Assembly: GCF_011064825.1 (NCBI RefSeq)
Contig: NZ_CP048751.1
Span: 2,666,001-2,730,000, forward strand
DNA: 64,000 nt
Direction: 5' to 3'
DNA from: Brevundimonas mediterranea
Lineage (GTDB): Bacteria > Pseudomonadota > Alphaproteobacteria > Caulobacterales > Caulobacteraceae
Made by a program: the position numbers and the translations under genes
Shown: piece by piece, positions 8,669 through 18,517 of the stretch
Numbering within the stretch: position 1 is the stretch's first letter
Layout: each line of letters begins with the position of its first letter
Notes under the pieces: model-generated
The model's input: the letters and a program-made list of their open reading frames with translations, nothing else
Databases searched by the model: none
Told to the model about the DNA's origin: nothing

Positions 8669-8821
8669 TTGACAGTCGAACGGAAAACACGCCGCCAAAC
8701 TGCACGCTTTTGCGCATCGCACCGGTTTTCGCCGGCGCAGTGCAATTCGGGGACGCGGTTTCAAGGGCGGGCGGGCCGCCGAATTCAGACGATTTAGACG
8801 ATCTAGACTGTCTTTTTTTTT
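8669..8821 (+). ncRNA. possible small structured RNA
   Basis: A 7-base closing stem (GACAGTC at 8671-8677 with GACTGTC at 8806-8812) encloses about 130 bases and is followed directly by nine T (8813-8821), as in an intrinsic terminator. Inside, 8701-8744 can fold into a bulged hairpin: TGCAC pairs with GTGCA, TGCGC with GCGCA, and a short CGG/CCG stem. A TTGACA hexamer lies at 8669-8674, but no good -10 box is seen at the correct distance. I do not recognise a known family (6S, SRP, tmRNA and RNase P motifs were looked for). Fair chance of being only an unusual intergenic sequence. Confidence 0.27.
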
Positions 8822-8824
8822 CGA

Positions 8825-9022
8825 TCAGAGTCCGAACCGGGGAAACACGAACCGCTCCAGCAGCAGCGAGGCGGCGAAATAGAAGCCGATCACAACGAAC
8901 AGGGTCAGCGGGATCTGCGGCTGGTGCGACAGGGTCAGATAGATCCCGTACAGCACCGCAAACAGGACCGAGGTGGCCAGGGGGCGCAGCAGGATCTTCG
9001 CAAGGGGGGACTTCACGGCCAT
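8825..9022 (-). CDS. small membrane protein coupled to hemF
   Basis: A 65-residue protein with two predicted membrane helices (about residues 12-30 and 36-55) and a basic N-terminus (MAVKSPLAK). It has no recognised family. Its start codon overlaps the end of hemF by 10 bases, which suggests translational coupling and a role linked to hemF expression or haem synthesis at the membrane. The nine-A stretch just after its stop is the complement of the T-run ending the possible plus-strand RNA. Function unknown. Confidence 0.65.
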   Translation of the reverse strand: MAVKSPLAKILLRPLATSVLFAVLYGIYLTLSHQPQIPLTLFVVIGFYFAASLLLERFVFPRFGL

Positions 9023-9894
9023 TTCACCACCGGGGGCATGGAGCTGAGGATCGAATCGACGTTGCCGCCGGTCTTGAGGCCGAACATGGTGCCACGGTCG
9101 TACAGCAGGTTGAACTCCACATAGCGCCCGCGCCGCACCAACTGCTCCTCGCGCTCCTCCGGCGTCCAGGCCTCGCCCATCCGCCCGGCCACGATCTTCG
9201 GATAGACGTCCAGGAAGGCCAGGCCCACGTCGCGGGTGAAGGCGAAGTCGCGGTCGTGGTCGCCGCTGTCGTGGTGGTCATAGAAGATGCCGCCGGTCCC
9301 GCGCGGCTCCTGCCGATGCGGCAGGAAGAAATACTCGTCGCACCAGGCCTTGTACTTGGCGTGCCAGTCGGGATCATGGGCGTCGCAGGCCGCCTTCATC
9401 GCCGCGTGGAAGGCCAGGGTGTCCGGGTGGTCCTGGCGCCGATCCGCGTCCAGCACCGGCGTCAGATCGCCCCCGCCGCCGAACCAGCTCCGGGTCGTGG
9501 CGATGAAGCGGGTGTTCATATGCACCGCCGGAACTCTGGGGCTGACCGGATGGCAGATCAGGCTGATCCCGGTGGCGAAGAAGCGGGGGTCCTCCGCCGC
9601 GCCGGGCACCGTCTTGGCGTAGTCGGCCGGAAAGGATCCGTGGACGGTCGAGACATGGACCCCGACCTTCTCGAACAGCCGCCCGTGCATCATCCCCATG
9701 ACGCCACCGCCGCCGTCCTTGCGGTCCCAGGCCGTCCGCACGAACCGCCCCGGCTCCCCCGGAAACAGCTCGTCGGGCGCCGCATCCTCCAGCGCCTCGA
9801 AGGCCGAATGGATACGGTCGCGCAGATGCTCGAACCAGGCGCGGGTCTCGACCTTCTTCAGGTCGAGCGGATCGGAAAAGGCGGCGTCGCTCAT
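9013..9894 (-). CDS. hemF: oxygen-dependent coproporphyrinogen III oxidase
   Basis: A 293-residue enzyme that performs the aerobic conversion of coproporphyrinogen III to protoporphyrinogen IX in haem synthesis. Diagnostic stretches are [26 protein letters not shown] near the middle (GGIFYD), and [14 protein letters not shown] near the C-terminus. The length is normal. The upstream region holds half of a palindromic repeat. A small membrane protein gene overlaps its 3' end. No anaerobic hemN lies in the window. Confidence 0.95.
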   Translation of the reverse strand: MSDAAFSDPLDLKKVETRAWFEHLRDRIHSAFEALEDAAPDELFPGEPGRFVRTAWDRKDGGGGVMGMMHGRLFEKVGVHVSTVHGSFPADYAKTVPGAAEDPRFFATGISLICHPVSPRVPAVHMNTRFIATTRSWFGGGGDLTPVLDADRRQDHPDTLAFHAAMKAACDAHDPDWHAKYKAWCDEYFFLPHRQEPRGTGGIFYDHHDSGDHDRDFAFTRDVGLAFLDVYPKIVAGRMGEAWTPEEREEQLVRRGRYVEFNLLYDRGTMFGLKTGGNVDSILSSMPPVVKWP

Positions 9895-9938
9895 GCCGTC
9901 TCTCCTAGACGCTCGCTGCCCCGCCGGGAAACCTCTTC

Positions 9939-9987
9939 CTTCTCCTTGCGTGAGAAGGTGGGCCCGAAGGGCTCGGATGAGGGGTTG
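9939..9987. repeat. partial palindromic intergenic repeat
   Basis: The hairpin CTTCTC (9939-9944) / GAGAAG (9952-9957) is followed by GGGCCCGAAGGGCTCGGATG and GAGGGG. It looks like one arm of a long palindrome whose second arm is missing or has decayed to CCCTCTCCG. It lies between the divergent hemF and dipeptidase genes, in the promoter space of both. Confidence 0.5.
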
Positions 9988-10038
9988 CCTGACCCTCTCC
10001 GTCTGTCAGTGTGCGTCGCAACATCAGGGAGTCGCATC

Positions 10039-11283
<1,245 letters not shown>

Positions 11284-11448
11284 GCGGCTTGCCTTTAGGG
11301 CCGGGACCGGGCATCAGGCGCGCCTCACCTTGGACCCGGCCTGTTTGAAGCGTCGGGTGGCTATCCCGGCCGCCGATCCGCCGGGAAACCCGCCGCATAC
11401 GATCATGGCCGCGCGCCAAGTCGGCGGCAGACCCCAGATGAACCCCAC

Positions 11449-12930
11449 ATGTCCCTTATCGCCTCCGCGCGCCAGCAATGGCTCGCCAACCCTCGCCGCG
11501 ACCTGCTGGCGGGGACCGTCGTCGCCCTGGCCCTGATCCCCGAGGCCATCGCCTTTTCCATCATCGCCGGCGTCGATCCGGCCGTCGGCCTCTACGCCAG
11601 CGTCGTCATCGCCGTGACCATCGCCTTCGTCGGCGGCCGTCCGGCCATGATCTCGGCCGCCACCGGGGCCATGGCTCTGCTGATGGTCGGTCTGGTCCGC
11701 GACCACGGGCTGGAATACCTATTCGCCGCCTCCATTCTGTGCGGCGTGTTCCAGATCATCATCGGCCTGCTGAAGCTGGGCCGCTACATCAGGTTCGTCA
11801 GCCGCAGCGTGATGACCGGCTTCGTCAACTCCCTGGCGATCCTGATCTTCCTGGCCCAGATGCCCGAGCTGATCGGCGCCAACTGGCAGACCTTCGCCCT
11901 GGTCGGGGCCGCCCTGGTCGTCATCTACGGCTTCCCGCGCCTGACCAAGGCCGTGCCGTCGCCCCTGGTCGCCATCGTCCTGATCAGCGCCTTCGTCATG
12001 ATGACCGGGCTGGACGTCCGCACCGTCGGCGACATGGGCCAGATGCCCTCGACCCTGCCGATGTTCCACCTGCCGGTCGTGCCCCTGACCTGGGGGACCC
12101 TGGCCATCATCGCCCCGATCTCGGCGACCCTGGCCTTCGTCGGTCTGCTGGAAAGCCTGCTGACCGCCAATCTGCTGGACGACATCACCGACACCCCCTC
12201 GGACAAGGACCGCGAGACGCGCGGCCAGGGCATCGCCAACATCCTGTCGCCCCTGTTCGGCGGCATGGCGGGCTGCGCCATGATCGGCCAGTCGATCATC
12301 AACGTCACCTCCGGCGCGCGCGGGCGGCTGTCGACCCTGTGGGCCGGCCTGTTCCTGCTGTTCCTGATCCTGGTGCTGCGCGACTGGGTGGCTCAGATCC
12401 CGATGGCGGCCCTGGTCGCCGTGATGATCATGGTCTCCATCGGCACCTTCGACTGGGGCTCGGTGCTGAAGCTGCGCTCGACCCCGTTCCAGTCGTCCGT
12501 CGTCATGATCGCCACCACCGTCACCGTGGTCGCCACCCATGACCTGTCGAAGGGCGTGATCCTGGGCGTGCTGCTCTCGGCGGTCTTCTTCATGCGCAAG
12601 GTCGGCAAGACCATCGCCGTGACCGAGATCGAGACCCCGGAGGAGGGCGTGCTGCGCTACCGCGTAACCGGCCAGCTGTTCTTCGCCTCGGCCGATCTGT
12701 TCGCCGCCAGCTTCGAACACCACGGCCATCCCAAGCGCGTCGAGATCGACATGACCGACGCCCATCTGTGGGACCTGACCGGCGTCGCCGCCGTGGACAA
12801 GGTCGTCTTCCGCTATCGCCGCCAGGGCGCCCAGGTGGACGTCATCGGCATGAACCAGGCCGCCAGGACCCTGGTGGATCAGGTGGGCCGGTTCGAGAAG
12901 GAACACCTGCCGACGGCGGCGGCCCACTAA
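11449..12930 (+). CDS. SulP family anion transporter with STAS domain
   Basis: A 493-residue member of the SLC26/SulP family. The membrane domain (about residues 15-395) starts with [20 protein letters not shown], the family signature, and includes [17 protein letters not shown] domain follows (about 405-490, with [13 protein letters not shown] and the central [12 protein letters not shown], where the family's regulated serine is replaced). SulP proteins carry sulfate, bicarbonate or dicarboxylates; the substrate cannot be read from sequence. No carbonic anhydrase gene is adjacent. A strong bidirectional terminator follows. Confidence 0.9.
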   Translation: MSLIASARQQWLANPRRDLLAGTVVALALIPEAIAFSIIAGVDPAVGLYASVVIAVTIAFVGGRPAMISAATGAMALLMVGLVRDHGLEYLFAASILCGVFQIIIGLLKLGRYIRFVSRSVMTGFVNSLAILIFLAQMPELIGANWQTFALVGAALVVIYGFPRLTKAVPSPLVAIVLISAFVMMTGLDVRTVGDMGQMPSTLPMFHLPVVPLTWGTLAIIAPISATLAFVGLLESLLTANLLDDITDTPSDKDRETRGQGIANILSPLFGGMAGCAMIGQSIINVTSGARGRLSTLWAGLFLLFLILVLRDWVAQIPMAALVAVMIMVSIGTFDWGSVLKLRSTPFQSSVVMIATTVTVVATHDLSKGVILGVLLSAVFFMRKVGKTIAVTEIETPEEGVLRYRVTGQLFFASADLFAASFEHHGHPKRVEIDMTDAHLWDLTGVAAVDKVVFRYRRQGAQVDVIGMNQAARTLVDQVGRFEKEHLPTAAAH

Positions 12931-12968
12931 GGACGGCCTTGTGAAACAAGGGGTCTGTGAGGTCATGC

Positions 12969-13025
12969 AAAACGGCCCGCCCCGGAGCCAATGAAGGTTC
13001 GGAACGGGCCGTTTTCAGGCCTGCA
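12969..13025. terminator. bidirectional hairpin between SulP and EAL genes
   Basis: AAAACGGCCCG (12969-12979) and CGGGCCGTTTT (13015-13025) are a perfect 11-base inverted repeat around a 35-base loop that can pair further. It gives T-runs on both strands. It lies downstream of the SulP gene and, on the other strand, about 100 bases past the EAL gene stop, so it can end transcription from both sides. Confidence 0.75.
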
Positions 13026-13122
13026 TCCAACCCGGACTTGGCCGCGCATACCGATGGTATATGGAGCGATTCGCGTCAAGCCCGATGAAGACTGATCAGG
13101 TCAATACGTCATATCCCTGATC

Positions 13123-14718
13123 TCAGCCCCAGGCTTCGACCGCCCCACGGCGGCGGACGGGCGCGGCGCTGGCCAACTGGGTGCGGGGCTCCGCCTCGGC
13201 CCGGCCGAACAGCCAACCCTGGCCGTATTCCACGCCGAGCGCCTTCAACTCGGTCACCACGCCTTCGGTCTCGATCATTTCAGCGATGGTCTCGAGCTTC
13301 ATGGAACGGCACAGCTCCACGATATTGCGCAGCAAGTCGCGGCCCAATTCGTCCGTCTCGAGATCGCGCACCAGGGAGCCGTCGATCTTGACCGCATCGA
13401 CCGTCAGCTTGCGGAGATAGTCGTAGGAAGCGGCGCCGGAGCCGAAGTCGTCGATACAGACCTTGATCCCGGTTTCGCGCAGGGCGGCCAGGCGGCGGTT
13501 GGCCGCCTCTATGTCGGCCAGGGCTGACGTCTCGGTGACCTCGACGATCAGGCGTTTGCGCTCTGCCGGCGATCCGGCGGTCATGTGCAGCAACTGTTCG
13601 ACATAGGTGTCGTCGCCCAGGGAGGATCCGGAGACGTTGATCGCCATCTTCAGCAGGCCGGCGCCCGGCGCCCGCATGCGTTTCAGCACCTTTTCGGCGA
13701 CGGCGAGATCGAAGGATTCGATCAAATCCAGCTCCTCGGCCATGCGGATGGCGTTGGCCGGGCCGTTGTTGTTGGAGCTGAACCGCGCCAGGGCCTCGAA
13801 ATGGTGGACTGAGCGAGAGGCGAGATGAACGATGGGCTGGTAGTGGACCTGGAACTCACGCGACTTGACCACGCTGCGGAAGGCCTCGGCGTCGCGGAAG
13901 GTGCGTTTCAGCGAGTCCGAGAAAGCGATCTGCGGATTGGCCAGGCCGTCATCCTTGAGGCAGCCTTCGATGGCGAACCGCATCGCGCGCAACACGCAAA
14001 GGGTGTCGGCGCCTTTGGGAACGCTGGAGATGAAGGACTCGGCGCCCAGGTCCACGCCTTCCGCGCGGCCAGCCTCGACGATCTCGGCCGCCAGGTCACG
14101 CGTGTCGCCGCTGGGGCGCAGGACGGCGAAACGTTCAGGCGTGATCTGGGCGGCTGAGGAGCCCTGCGCGGCGGCGGACTGCAGCGTCGCCTCGATGCGG
14201 CGATACACCTTGTCGGCGACTTCGCCGCCGAGGCATTCGAGGCCTCTGATATCAAGAAAGGCCAGAGACAGGCCTGGGGCGCCCTCGACGATACAGGCCG
14301 CCTGAGCCAGAAATCCTTCCGCATCCGACAGGGGCGGGGTCTCGACGTCCGCCAGTGCGATGGCGGGACCTTCATAGGAGATCGAGCAGGATATGGCGGG
14401 GGCCAGCTGAGGCAGGATGAAGGCCCGGAGCGAGGCGCGTCGAACCCGGTCCGTTCCGACGCGGATCAGGATCTGTGTGGCGGGACTGCGCCCGCCCGGC
14501 TTGGTGGCCAGCAGAGTTTCGACGGCCCCTGCGCCTTCATGCAGGAAATCGAGCAGCGGCTTGCCGGTCCACAGGGCGCCGACATCCTGGCCCGGAGACG
14601 GTCCGGCCCCCAAGGCGAAGGCCACGGAGCCCTTGGCGTCGATCTCGACGAGCGCATCCGCAGATGCAAAGGCCAGACCCAGGAGGCGAGCAGTCATCGA
14701 CATGCCGACAGCATGCAT
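13123..14718 (-). CDS. EAL-domain cyclic-di-GMP phosphodiesterase
   Basis: A 531-residue protein. The C-terminal EAL domain (about residues 280-520) has the catalytic EALAR motif (Glu308 to Arg312), the NVSG asparagine, EVTET, the IDDFGSG metal and loop motif, and KIDGSLV. All suggest an active c-di-GMP phosphodiesterase. The region at about 130-255 resembles a degenerate GGDEF domain (LAFLDIRGLE, no GGDEF motif); the first 115 residues may be PAS-like. There are no membrane helices. The start could also be Met6 or Met8. It lies 60 bases downstream of flbY on the same strand, so it may be read through from the flagellar operon and influence motility. Confidence 0.88.
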   Translation of the reverse strand: MHAVGMSMTARLLGLAFASADALVEIDAKGSVAFALGAGPSPGQDVGALWTGKPLLDFLHEGAGAVETLLATKPGGRSPATQILIRVGTDRVRRASLRAFILPQLAPAISCSISYEGPAIALADVETPPLSDAEGFLAQAACIVEGAPGLSLAFLDIRGLECLGGEVADKVYRRIEATLQSAAAQGSSAAQITPERFAVLRPSGDTRDLAAEIVEAGRAEGVDLGAESFISSVPKGADTLCVLRAMRFAIEGCLKDDGLANPQIAFSDSLKRTFRDAEAFRSVVKSREFQVHYQPIVHLASRSVHHFEALARFSSNNNGPANAIRMAEELDLIESFDLAVAEKVLKRMRAPGAGLLKMAINVSGSSLGDDTYVEQLLHMTAGSPAERKRLIVEVTETSALADIEAANRRLAALRETGIKVCIDDFGSGAASYDYLRKLTVDAVKIDGSLVRDLETDELGRDLLRNIVELCRSMKLETIAEMIETEGVVTELKALGVEYGQGWLFGRAEAEPRTQLASAAPVRRRGAVEAWG

Positions 14719-14778
14719 GGCGGCGCTTAAAAAATCGGCAACGGCGACAACGACCGCGGTTGTCGAAACGCGCCGAAG

Positions 14779-15216
14779 TCAGGCCTTGCGGTTGAAGGCG
14801 ACGGCGCGACCATCGCCCTGTGCGGCGCGGCCGTCGGCGGCATAGGCCGAAGCGGGCGTGCGGGCGGCGGCGACCTCATGGGCGATGGCGCGCACCAGGC
14901 CTTCCGATATCTTCCGCGCCGCCTCGACTGCGCTGGCGTGGCGAGACAGAACGGCGTCAAAGGCGCGCGTGGCTTCGATCAACGCCATCCGATCAGTCGC
15001 CAGGCCGCCGCTGAGCAGGGCGGGATTGGCCTTCACATGGCCGGAGTCGCGACGATAGAGGTTGGCCATCTCCTGTGTCTCGGCCAGGCTGGCGGCGACG
15101 TCCTGGGGCCTGCCTTCTTCGAAGGCCCGCGTTTCGGCGGCCAGGCGATCCGTCAGGCGGCGCGTCAGGTCGAGCAACTGGCGGACGCGGGCGGTAGCGA
15201 GTTCGGCGTCGCTCAT
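14779..15216 (-). CDS. flbY: flagellar protein FlbY-like
   Basis: A 145-residue, mostly helical cytoplasmic protein. It has little sequence signature, but it is the third gene of flgI-cheL-flbY, the order known for Caulobacter crescentus. It overlaps cheL by 4 bases. Its helical, charge-rich character resembles FlgN-type export chaperones, though that likeness is weak. The C-terminus (about residues 110-145) is low in complexity and probably flexible. The assignment depends largely on position; the exact role in flagellum assembly is not known. Confidence 0.65.
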   Translation of the reverse strand: MSDAELATARVRQLLDLTRRLTDRLAAETRAFEEGRPQDVAASLAETQEMANLYRRDSGHVKANPALLSGGLATDRMALIEATRAFDAVLSRHASAVEAARKISEGLVRAIAHEVAAARTPASAYAADGRAAQGDGRAVAFNRKA

Positions 15217-15530
15217 TGCGCGCCCTCCTGCATCTTCAGCATTTCGTTCATCACCGGCCCCGCCAGGCCGATGCCGCCCGCTGCGACCGTCTTCTTGGCC
15301 ATCTCGTCCAGCAGGAAGCTGCGCCAGGTCGCTTCGCCCTGACCGCCGCCGAACAGGCCGTCGGTCGACAGGCCTTCGAACATCGGCTTCAGCATCTGCG
15401 ACAGGAAGGACGCTTCGAAGGCCTCGGCGGTTTCCTTGATCTTGGCCTTGGTCGCATCGCCGACGCCGGCGGCCAGGCCCTGGACGGGGCGGATCAGGTC
15501 GGTAGGGACAGACAGGTCGGTCATCGTCAC
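15213..15530 (-). CDS. cheL: rod-binding protein CheL (FlgJ N-domain type)
   Basis: A 105-residue protein made only of the rod-binding domain found in the N-terminal half of FlgJ; the muramidase half is absent. Typical residues are FEASFLSQMLKPMFEGL and ATWRSFLLDEMAKKTVAAGGIGLA. In Caulobacter this protein is called CheL and sits between flgI and flbY, as here. It overlaps both neighbours by 4 bases, so translation is probably coupled. It likely helps rod assembly in the periplasm. Confidence 0.85.
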   Translation of the reverse strand: MTMTDLSVPTDLIRPVQGLAAGVGDATKAKIKETAEAFEASFLSQMLKPMFEGLSTDGLFGGGQGEATWRSFLLDEMAKKTVAAGGIGLAGPVMNEMLKMQEGAQ

Positions 15531-16642
15531 ATCACCTCGATGTCGGCCTGCAGGGCGCCCGACGCCTTGATGGCCTGCAGGATGCTGATCATGTCGCGCG
15601 GGCTGACGCCCAGGGCGTTCAGGCCGTTGACCAGGGTGGACAGGCTGGTTCCACCGCCGACGATCCGCATCTGGGTGCCCAGATCCTCTTCGACGCTTAC
15701 CTGGGAGTCGGGGATGACGGCGGTCTGGCCCTGGCTGAAGGGCGCAGGTTGACTGACGGACAGTTGTTCATCGACCGATATGGTCAGATTGCCCTGGGCG
15801 ATGGCGACGCGCGAGATCCGCACCGCATCGCCCATGACGATGACGCCGTTGACCTCGTCGATGATCACCTTGGCCGGCGAATCGACCGTGACCGCCAGGT
15901 TCTCCACACGGCTGATGAAGCCCGCCATGCCCAGCTGGCCGGGGGCGCGCAGGGTGACGACCGTGCCGTTCTCGGCCAGGGCCGTGCCGGGATAGGCGGC
16001 GTTGACCACGGCGGCGACGCGTTGGGCCGTGGTGAAGTCGGGGTTGCGCAGGTTCAGGCGCACCTCGTTCATATTGGACATCTCGAACCCGGTCTCGCGC
16101 TCGACCGAGGCCCCCGAGGCGATGCGGCCGGCGGTCGGCACGCCGCGCGTCACCGACGAGCCTGAACCGCCGGAAGCCGAGACGGCGCCGGTCTGAACCG
16201 AACCCTGGGCGACCGCATAGACCTGGCCGTCCGCGCCCTGGAGGCTGGTGACGACCAGCGCCCCGCCCAGGAGGCTCTTGGCGTCGCACATGGATGACAC
16301 ATTGACGTCGATGCGCGAGCCGGGCGTGGCGAAGGCCGGCAGCTCGGCCGAGACCATGACGGCGGCCATGTTCTTGGTGTTGGCGTTGGCGCCGCGGATA
16401 TTGACCCCGAGACGCTCGGTCATGCCTTCCAGCGATTGACGGGTGAAGGGGCAGTTGCGGAGCGAGTCGCCGGTTCCGTTCAGCCCCATGACCATGCCGT
16501 ATCCGACCAGCTGGTTGCCGCGAACGCCCTCGACGGCGGCGATATCCTTGATTCGTGACTGGGCCAGGGCTGGAGACGCGACGAGGCCCAGCGCAGCAAA
16601 GGCGGTGAGAGGCGCGACAAGGCGGGCAAGCAGATTCTGCAT
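15527..16642 (-). CDS. flgI: flagellar P-ring protein FlgI
   Basis: A 371-residue periplasmic protein that forms the P-ring round the flagellar rod in the peptidoglycan layer. A signal peptide (MQNLLARLVAPL to PALAQS) is followed by the conserved N-terminus RIKDIAAVEGVRGNQLVGYG and GLNGTGDS. The C-terminus has GVSPRDMISILQAIKASGAL. The frame extends to 16669, but the ATG at 16642 is chosen for two reasons: it begins a clean signal peptide, and the sigma-54-like promoter would start the transcript near 16668. It is the first gene of a three-gene operon with cheL and flbY. Confidence 0.95.
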   Translation of the reverse strand: MQNLLARLVAPLTAFAALGLVASPALAQSRIKDIAAVEGVRGNQLVGYGMVMGLNGTGDSLRNCPFTRQSLEGMTERLGVNIRGANANTKNMAAVMVSAELPAFATPGSRIDVNVSSMCDAKSLLGGALVVTSLQGADGQVYAVAQGSVQTGAVSASGGSGSSVTRGVPTAGRIASGASVERETGFEMSNMNEVRLNLRNPDFTTAQRVAAVVNAAYPGTALAENGTVVTLRAPGQLGMAGFISRVENLAVTVDSPAKVIIDEVNGVIVMGDAVRISRVAIAQGNLTISVDEQLSVSQPAPFSQGQTAVIPDSQVSVEEDLGTQMRIVGGGTSLSTLVNGLNALGVSPRDMISILQAIKASGALQADIEVM

Positions 16643-16679
16643 CGGTCGGACGTCCCAAAGGCGTTTCATTCATTATGAT

Positions 16680-16693
16680 GCGAAGATCGTGCC
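16680..16693 (-). promoter_or_regulatory. sigma-54-type promoter for flgI operon
   Basis: Read on the minus strand, CGGCACGATCTTCGC carries GG and GC separated by exactly 10 bases, the -24/-12 layout. It differs from the TGGCACG-N4-TTGC consensus at two positions. The expected transcript start is about 26 bases before the flgI ATG. Late flagellar operons of Caulobacter are known to use sigma-54 with FlbD and FliX; fliX lies on the other side of this gap. Confidence 0.6.
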
Positions 16694-16826
16694 GTGGCTC
16701 AAGTTACTGAAATAACTGACTTCGTTCTGTGGTGAGAGCGGGAGCGGCGGCAGTTTTTGCCTGGGCGTTAACCAAAAGGTCATTCCGTTCGCCAAAGGGT
16801 GGCCTCATGAGACGGAGCCTCCGCCG

Positions 16827-17258
16827 ATGAAGGTCACAGGGACTACGGGACCCAGCGCGCCGACGGGCGGCAAGCCTGCGCGCGCCAGCGCCGGATTTTC
16901 GCTAGGCCAGACCGGCGCGACCGCCGCGCCGTCCGCCGCCTCCGCCAGTGCGGCGACATCGGGGGTCAATGACGTCTCGGCCCTGATGGCGCTCCAGGGG
17001 ATCGAGGGACCGCTGGAGAAGCGACGCCGCGCGGTGAAACGGGGCGCTGGTCTGCTGGACCGGCTGGACGAGATGAAGATGGCCCTGTTGTCCGGCGAGC
17101 CGGACGAGGCCGTGCTGCAGCAACTCTCCCGGACGTTGCGCGAGGATCGGCCCGATGACGGGGATGCAGGACTGAACGACCTGCTGGACCAGATCGACCT
17201 GAGAGCATCGGTGGAACTGGCCAAGGCGGAGATGCGCCGCCGCAGCTCCGAAAGCTGA
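16827..17258 (+). CDS. fliX: flagellar assembly regulator FliX
   Basis: A 143-residue protein of the FliX family, found in Caulobacterales and relatives. It begins MKVTGTTGPSAP, followed by an Ala/Ser-rich stretch (about residues 15-47). The conserved helical core contains DVSALMALQGIEGPLEKRR and LLDRLDEMKMALLSG. FliX links basal-body assembly to sigma-54 transcription by acting on the activator FlbD. It is divergent from the flgI operon, as in Caulobacter. flbD itself is not in the window. Confidence 0.9.
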   Translation: MKVTGTTGPSAPTGGKPARASAGFSLGQTGATAAPSAASASAATSGVNDVSALMALQGIEGPLEKRRRAVKRGAGLLDRLDEMKMALLSGEPDEAVLQQLSRTLREDRPDDGDAGLNDLLDQIDLRASVELAKAEMRRRSSES

Positions 17259-17427
17259 AAGCTTCAGTATTTCAAATCGGAGCGCGAAAACTGCGCGCCA
17301 AATGTCACGCGGTTCAACGCTTCGCCTAATCATGATCACGGAATCGCGAACGCCGTTGCCGGGACTCGCGGACCCCACTATACGGCCCATACGCCACAGG
17401 GGGGCGTGCTTAGAGAGCGTGAGTGCG

Positions 17428-17862
17428 ATGAACGCTTTGGCGTCCGTTGTGTCCGACGAAACCGGTCCGTATCGGCCGTCTGACGACGAGCCGTTCATGA
17501 GTGAACGGCAGCTTGCCTATTTCAAGAAAAAGCTTCTGGACTGGAAGGACGACATCCTTCGAGAGTCCAAGGGCACGGTGGTCAATCTGAAGGCCGAGAC
17601 CGAAAACCACCCCGATCTGGTGGATCGGGCTTCGTCGGAATCAGATCGCGCGCTTGAGTTGCGCACCCGTGATCGTCAACGCAAGCTGATCTCCAAGATC
17701 GATGACGCCCTGCGTCGGATCGAGGACGGGTCCTACGGCTATTGCGAGGACACCGGCGAACCGATCGGCCTGGGACGTCTCGAGGCCCGCCCGACGGCGA
17801 CCCTGTCGGTCGAGGCCCAGGAACGCCACGAACGCCGCGAACGCGTCCACCGCGACGACTGA
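17428..17862 (+). CDS. dksA: DksA/TraR family protein lacking the zinc cysteines
   Basis: A 144-residue RNA-polymerase-binding protein. The coiled coil (about residues 30-105) keeps the tip acids Asp63 and Asp66 (HPDLVDRAS). The globular part has GYCEDTGEPIGLGRLEARPTA, but only one (Cys106) of the family's four zinc cysteines is left; the rest are Asp/Thr/Val/Gln. Many alphaproteobacterial DksA proteins are of this low-cysteine type. The start at 17428 was chosen because the MNALASVVSDETGPY N-terminus is the usual one for the group. It follows fliX on the same strand after 169 bases. Confidence 0.88.
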   Translation: MNALASVVSDETGPYRPSDDEPFMSERQLAYFKKKLLDWKDDILRESKGTVVNLKAETENHPDLVDRASSESDRALELRTRDRQRKLISKIDDALRRIEDGSYGYCEDTGEPIGLGRLEARPTATLSVEAQERHERRERVHRDD

Positions 17863-17864
17863 TC

Positions 17865-18257
17865 TCAGACGGGCAAGGCCGGTTCGATGTCGGTCCGGCT
17901 GAAATCGTCGCCCTTGTAGAGCAGGGGCAGGTTGCGTTCCTTCGCCAGGGCGTAGGCGAAACAGTCGCCCAGGTTCAGCCTGGCTGGCGTGCGTTTGCCG
18001 AACCTTGTCTCGGCCTCCACCGCGATCCGCGCCGTCTCTCCGCCTGCGGCAGTGATCTCAATGCGAAGAGCATCCATCAGCGCGAGCAGACTTTGCTGGC
18101 CGTCGGGGCCGAGGACGCGGCGCGCGGCGACTGTCGTCTCCCAAAACCCAAGCGGCGACAACAGCGACGGTGTTTCAACCAGCAACTTTATAAAAGCGTC
18201 TGCCTCCGGCTCGCCGGCCAGGATTGCGACCAAAGCCGACGCATCCACGACGATCAC
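17865..18257 (-). CDS. vapC: VapC-type PIN-domain ribonuclease toxin
   Basis: A 130-residue PIN-domain protein. The acidic residues that bind metal are present: Asp5 (VVDASALVAI), Glu40 (FWETTVA), Asp98 (NLGDCFAYALA) and Asp117 or Asp118 (KGDDF). VapC toxins cleave specific tRNAs or rRNA. Its start overlaps the stop of the upstream antitoxin gene by 4 bases (ATGA), the standard layout. The stop codon lies 2 bases past that of dksA, which is convergent. No sign of damage, so the pair is probably functional. Confidence 0.92.
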   Translation of the reverse strand: MIVVDASALVAILAGEPEADAFIKLLVETPSLLSPLGFWETTVAARRVLGPDGQQSLLALMDALRIEITAAGGETARIAVEAETRFGKRTPARLNLGDCFAYALAKERNLPLLYKGDDFSRTDIEPALPV

Positions 18258-18517
18258 TTTGGAAGGCCGTCCTCGTCATAAAAATCGTCGTCCGTTGGCC
18301 ATGTCGCCAATCTCGGCATCGCGCTGACGCGAGCCAGGATGGCTTCGACCGCCGCGCGACGGCGCGCGGCGTCTTCGGATGTTTGAGCTTCGTCCGCCGC
18401 GATGCGCTCAGCCAGCATCGTCTCCACCAGTTCGGTGATCGACTTGCCTTCGCTCTTGGCGCGTTGGCGTAGTCGTTCGGCGACTTCGGGCTTCCTGATC
18501 TGCACGGGAGCGTTCAT
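18254..18517 (-). CDS. vapB: VapB-type antitoxin
   Basis: An 87-residue antitoxin of the Rv0623/PSK type. The N-terminus (MNAPVQIRKPEVAERLRQRA, followed by SITELVETMLAER) forms the ribbon-helix-helix DNA-binding part. The C-terminal tail is acidic and aromatic (WPTDDDFYDEDG) and should bind the toxin's active site. The frame extends 13 codons upstream, but the Met at 18517 gives the conserved start. It precedes and overlaps vapC; the pair is expected to repress its own promoter in the short gap before gltX. Confidence 0.88.
   Translation of the reverse strand: MNAPVQIRKPEVAERLRQRAKSEGKSITELVETMLAERIAADEAQTSEDAARRRAAVEAILARVSAMPRLATWPTDDDFYDEDGLPK

Noticed and set aside
16765-16785. TTAACCAAAAGGTCA upstream of fliX as a CtrA box
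   Set aside because: Only the left half matches at the correct spacing. It may be a half-site, but I cannot support it.
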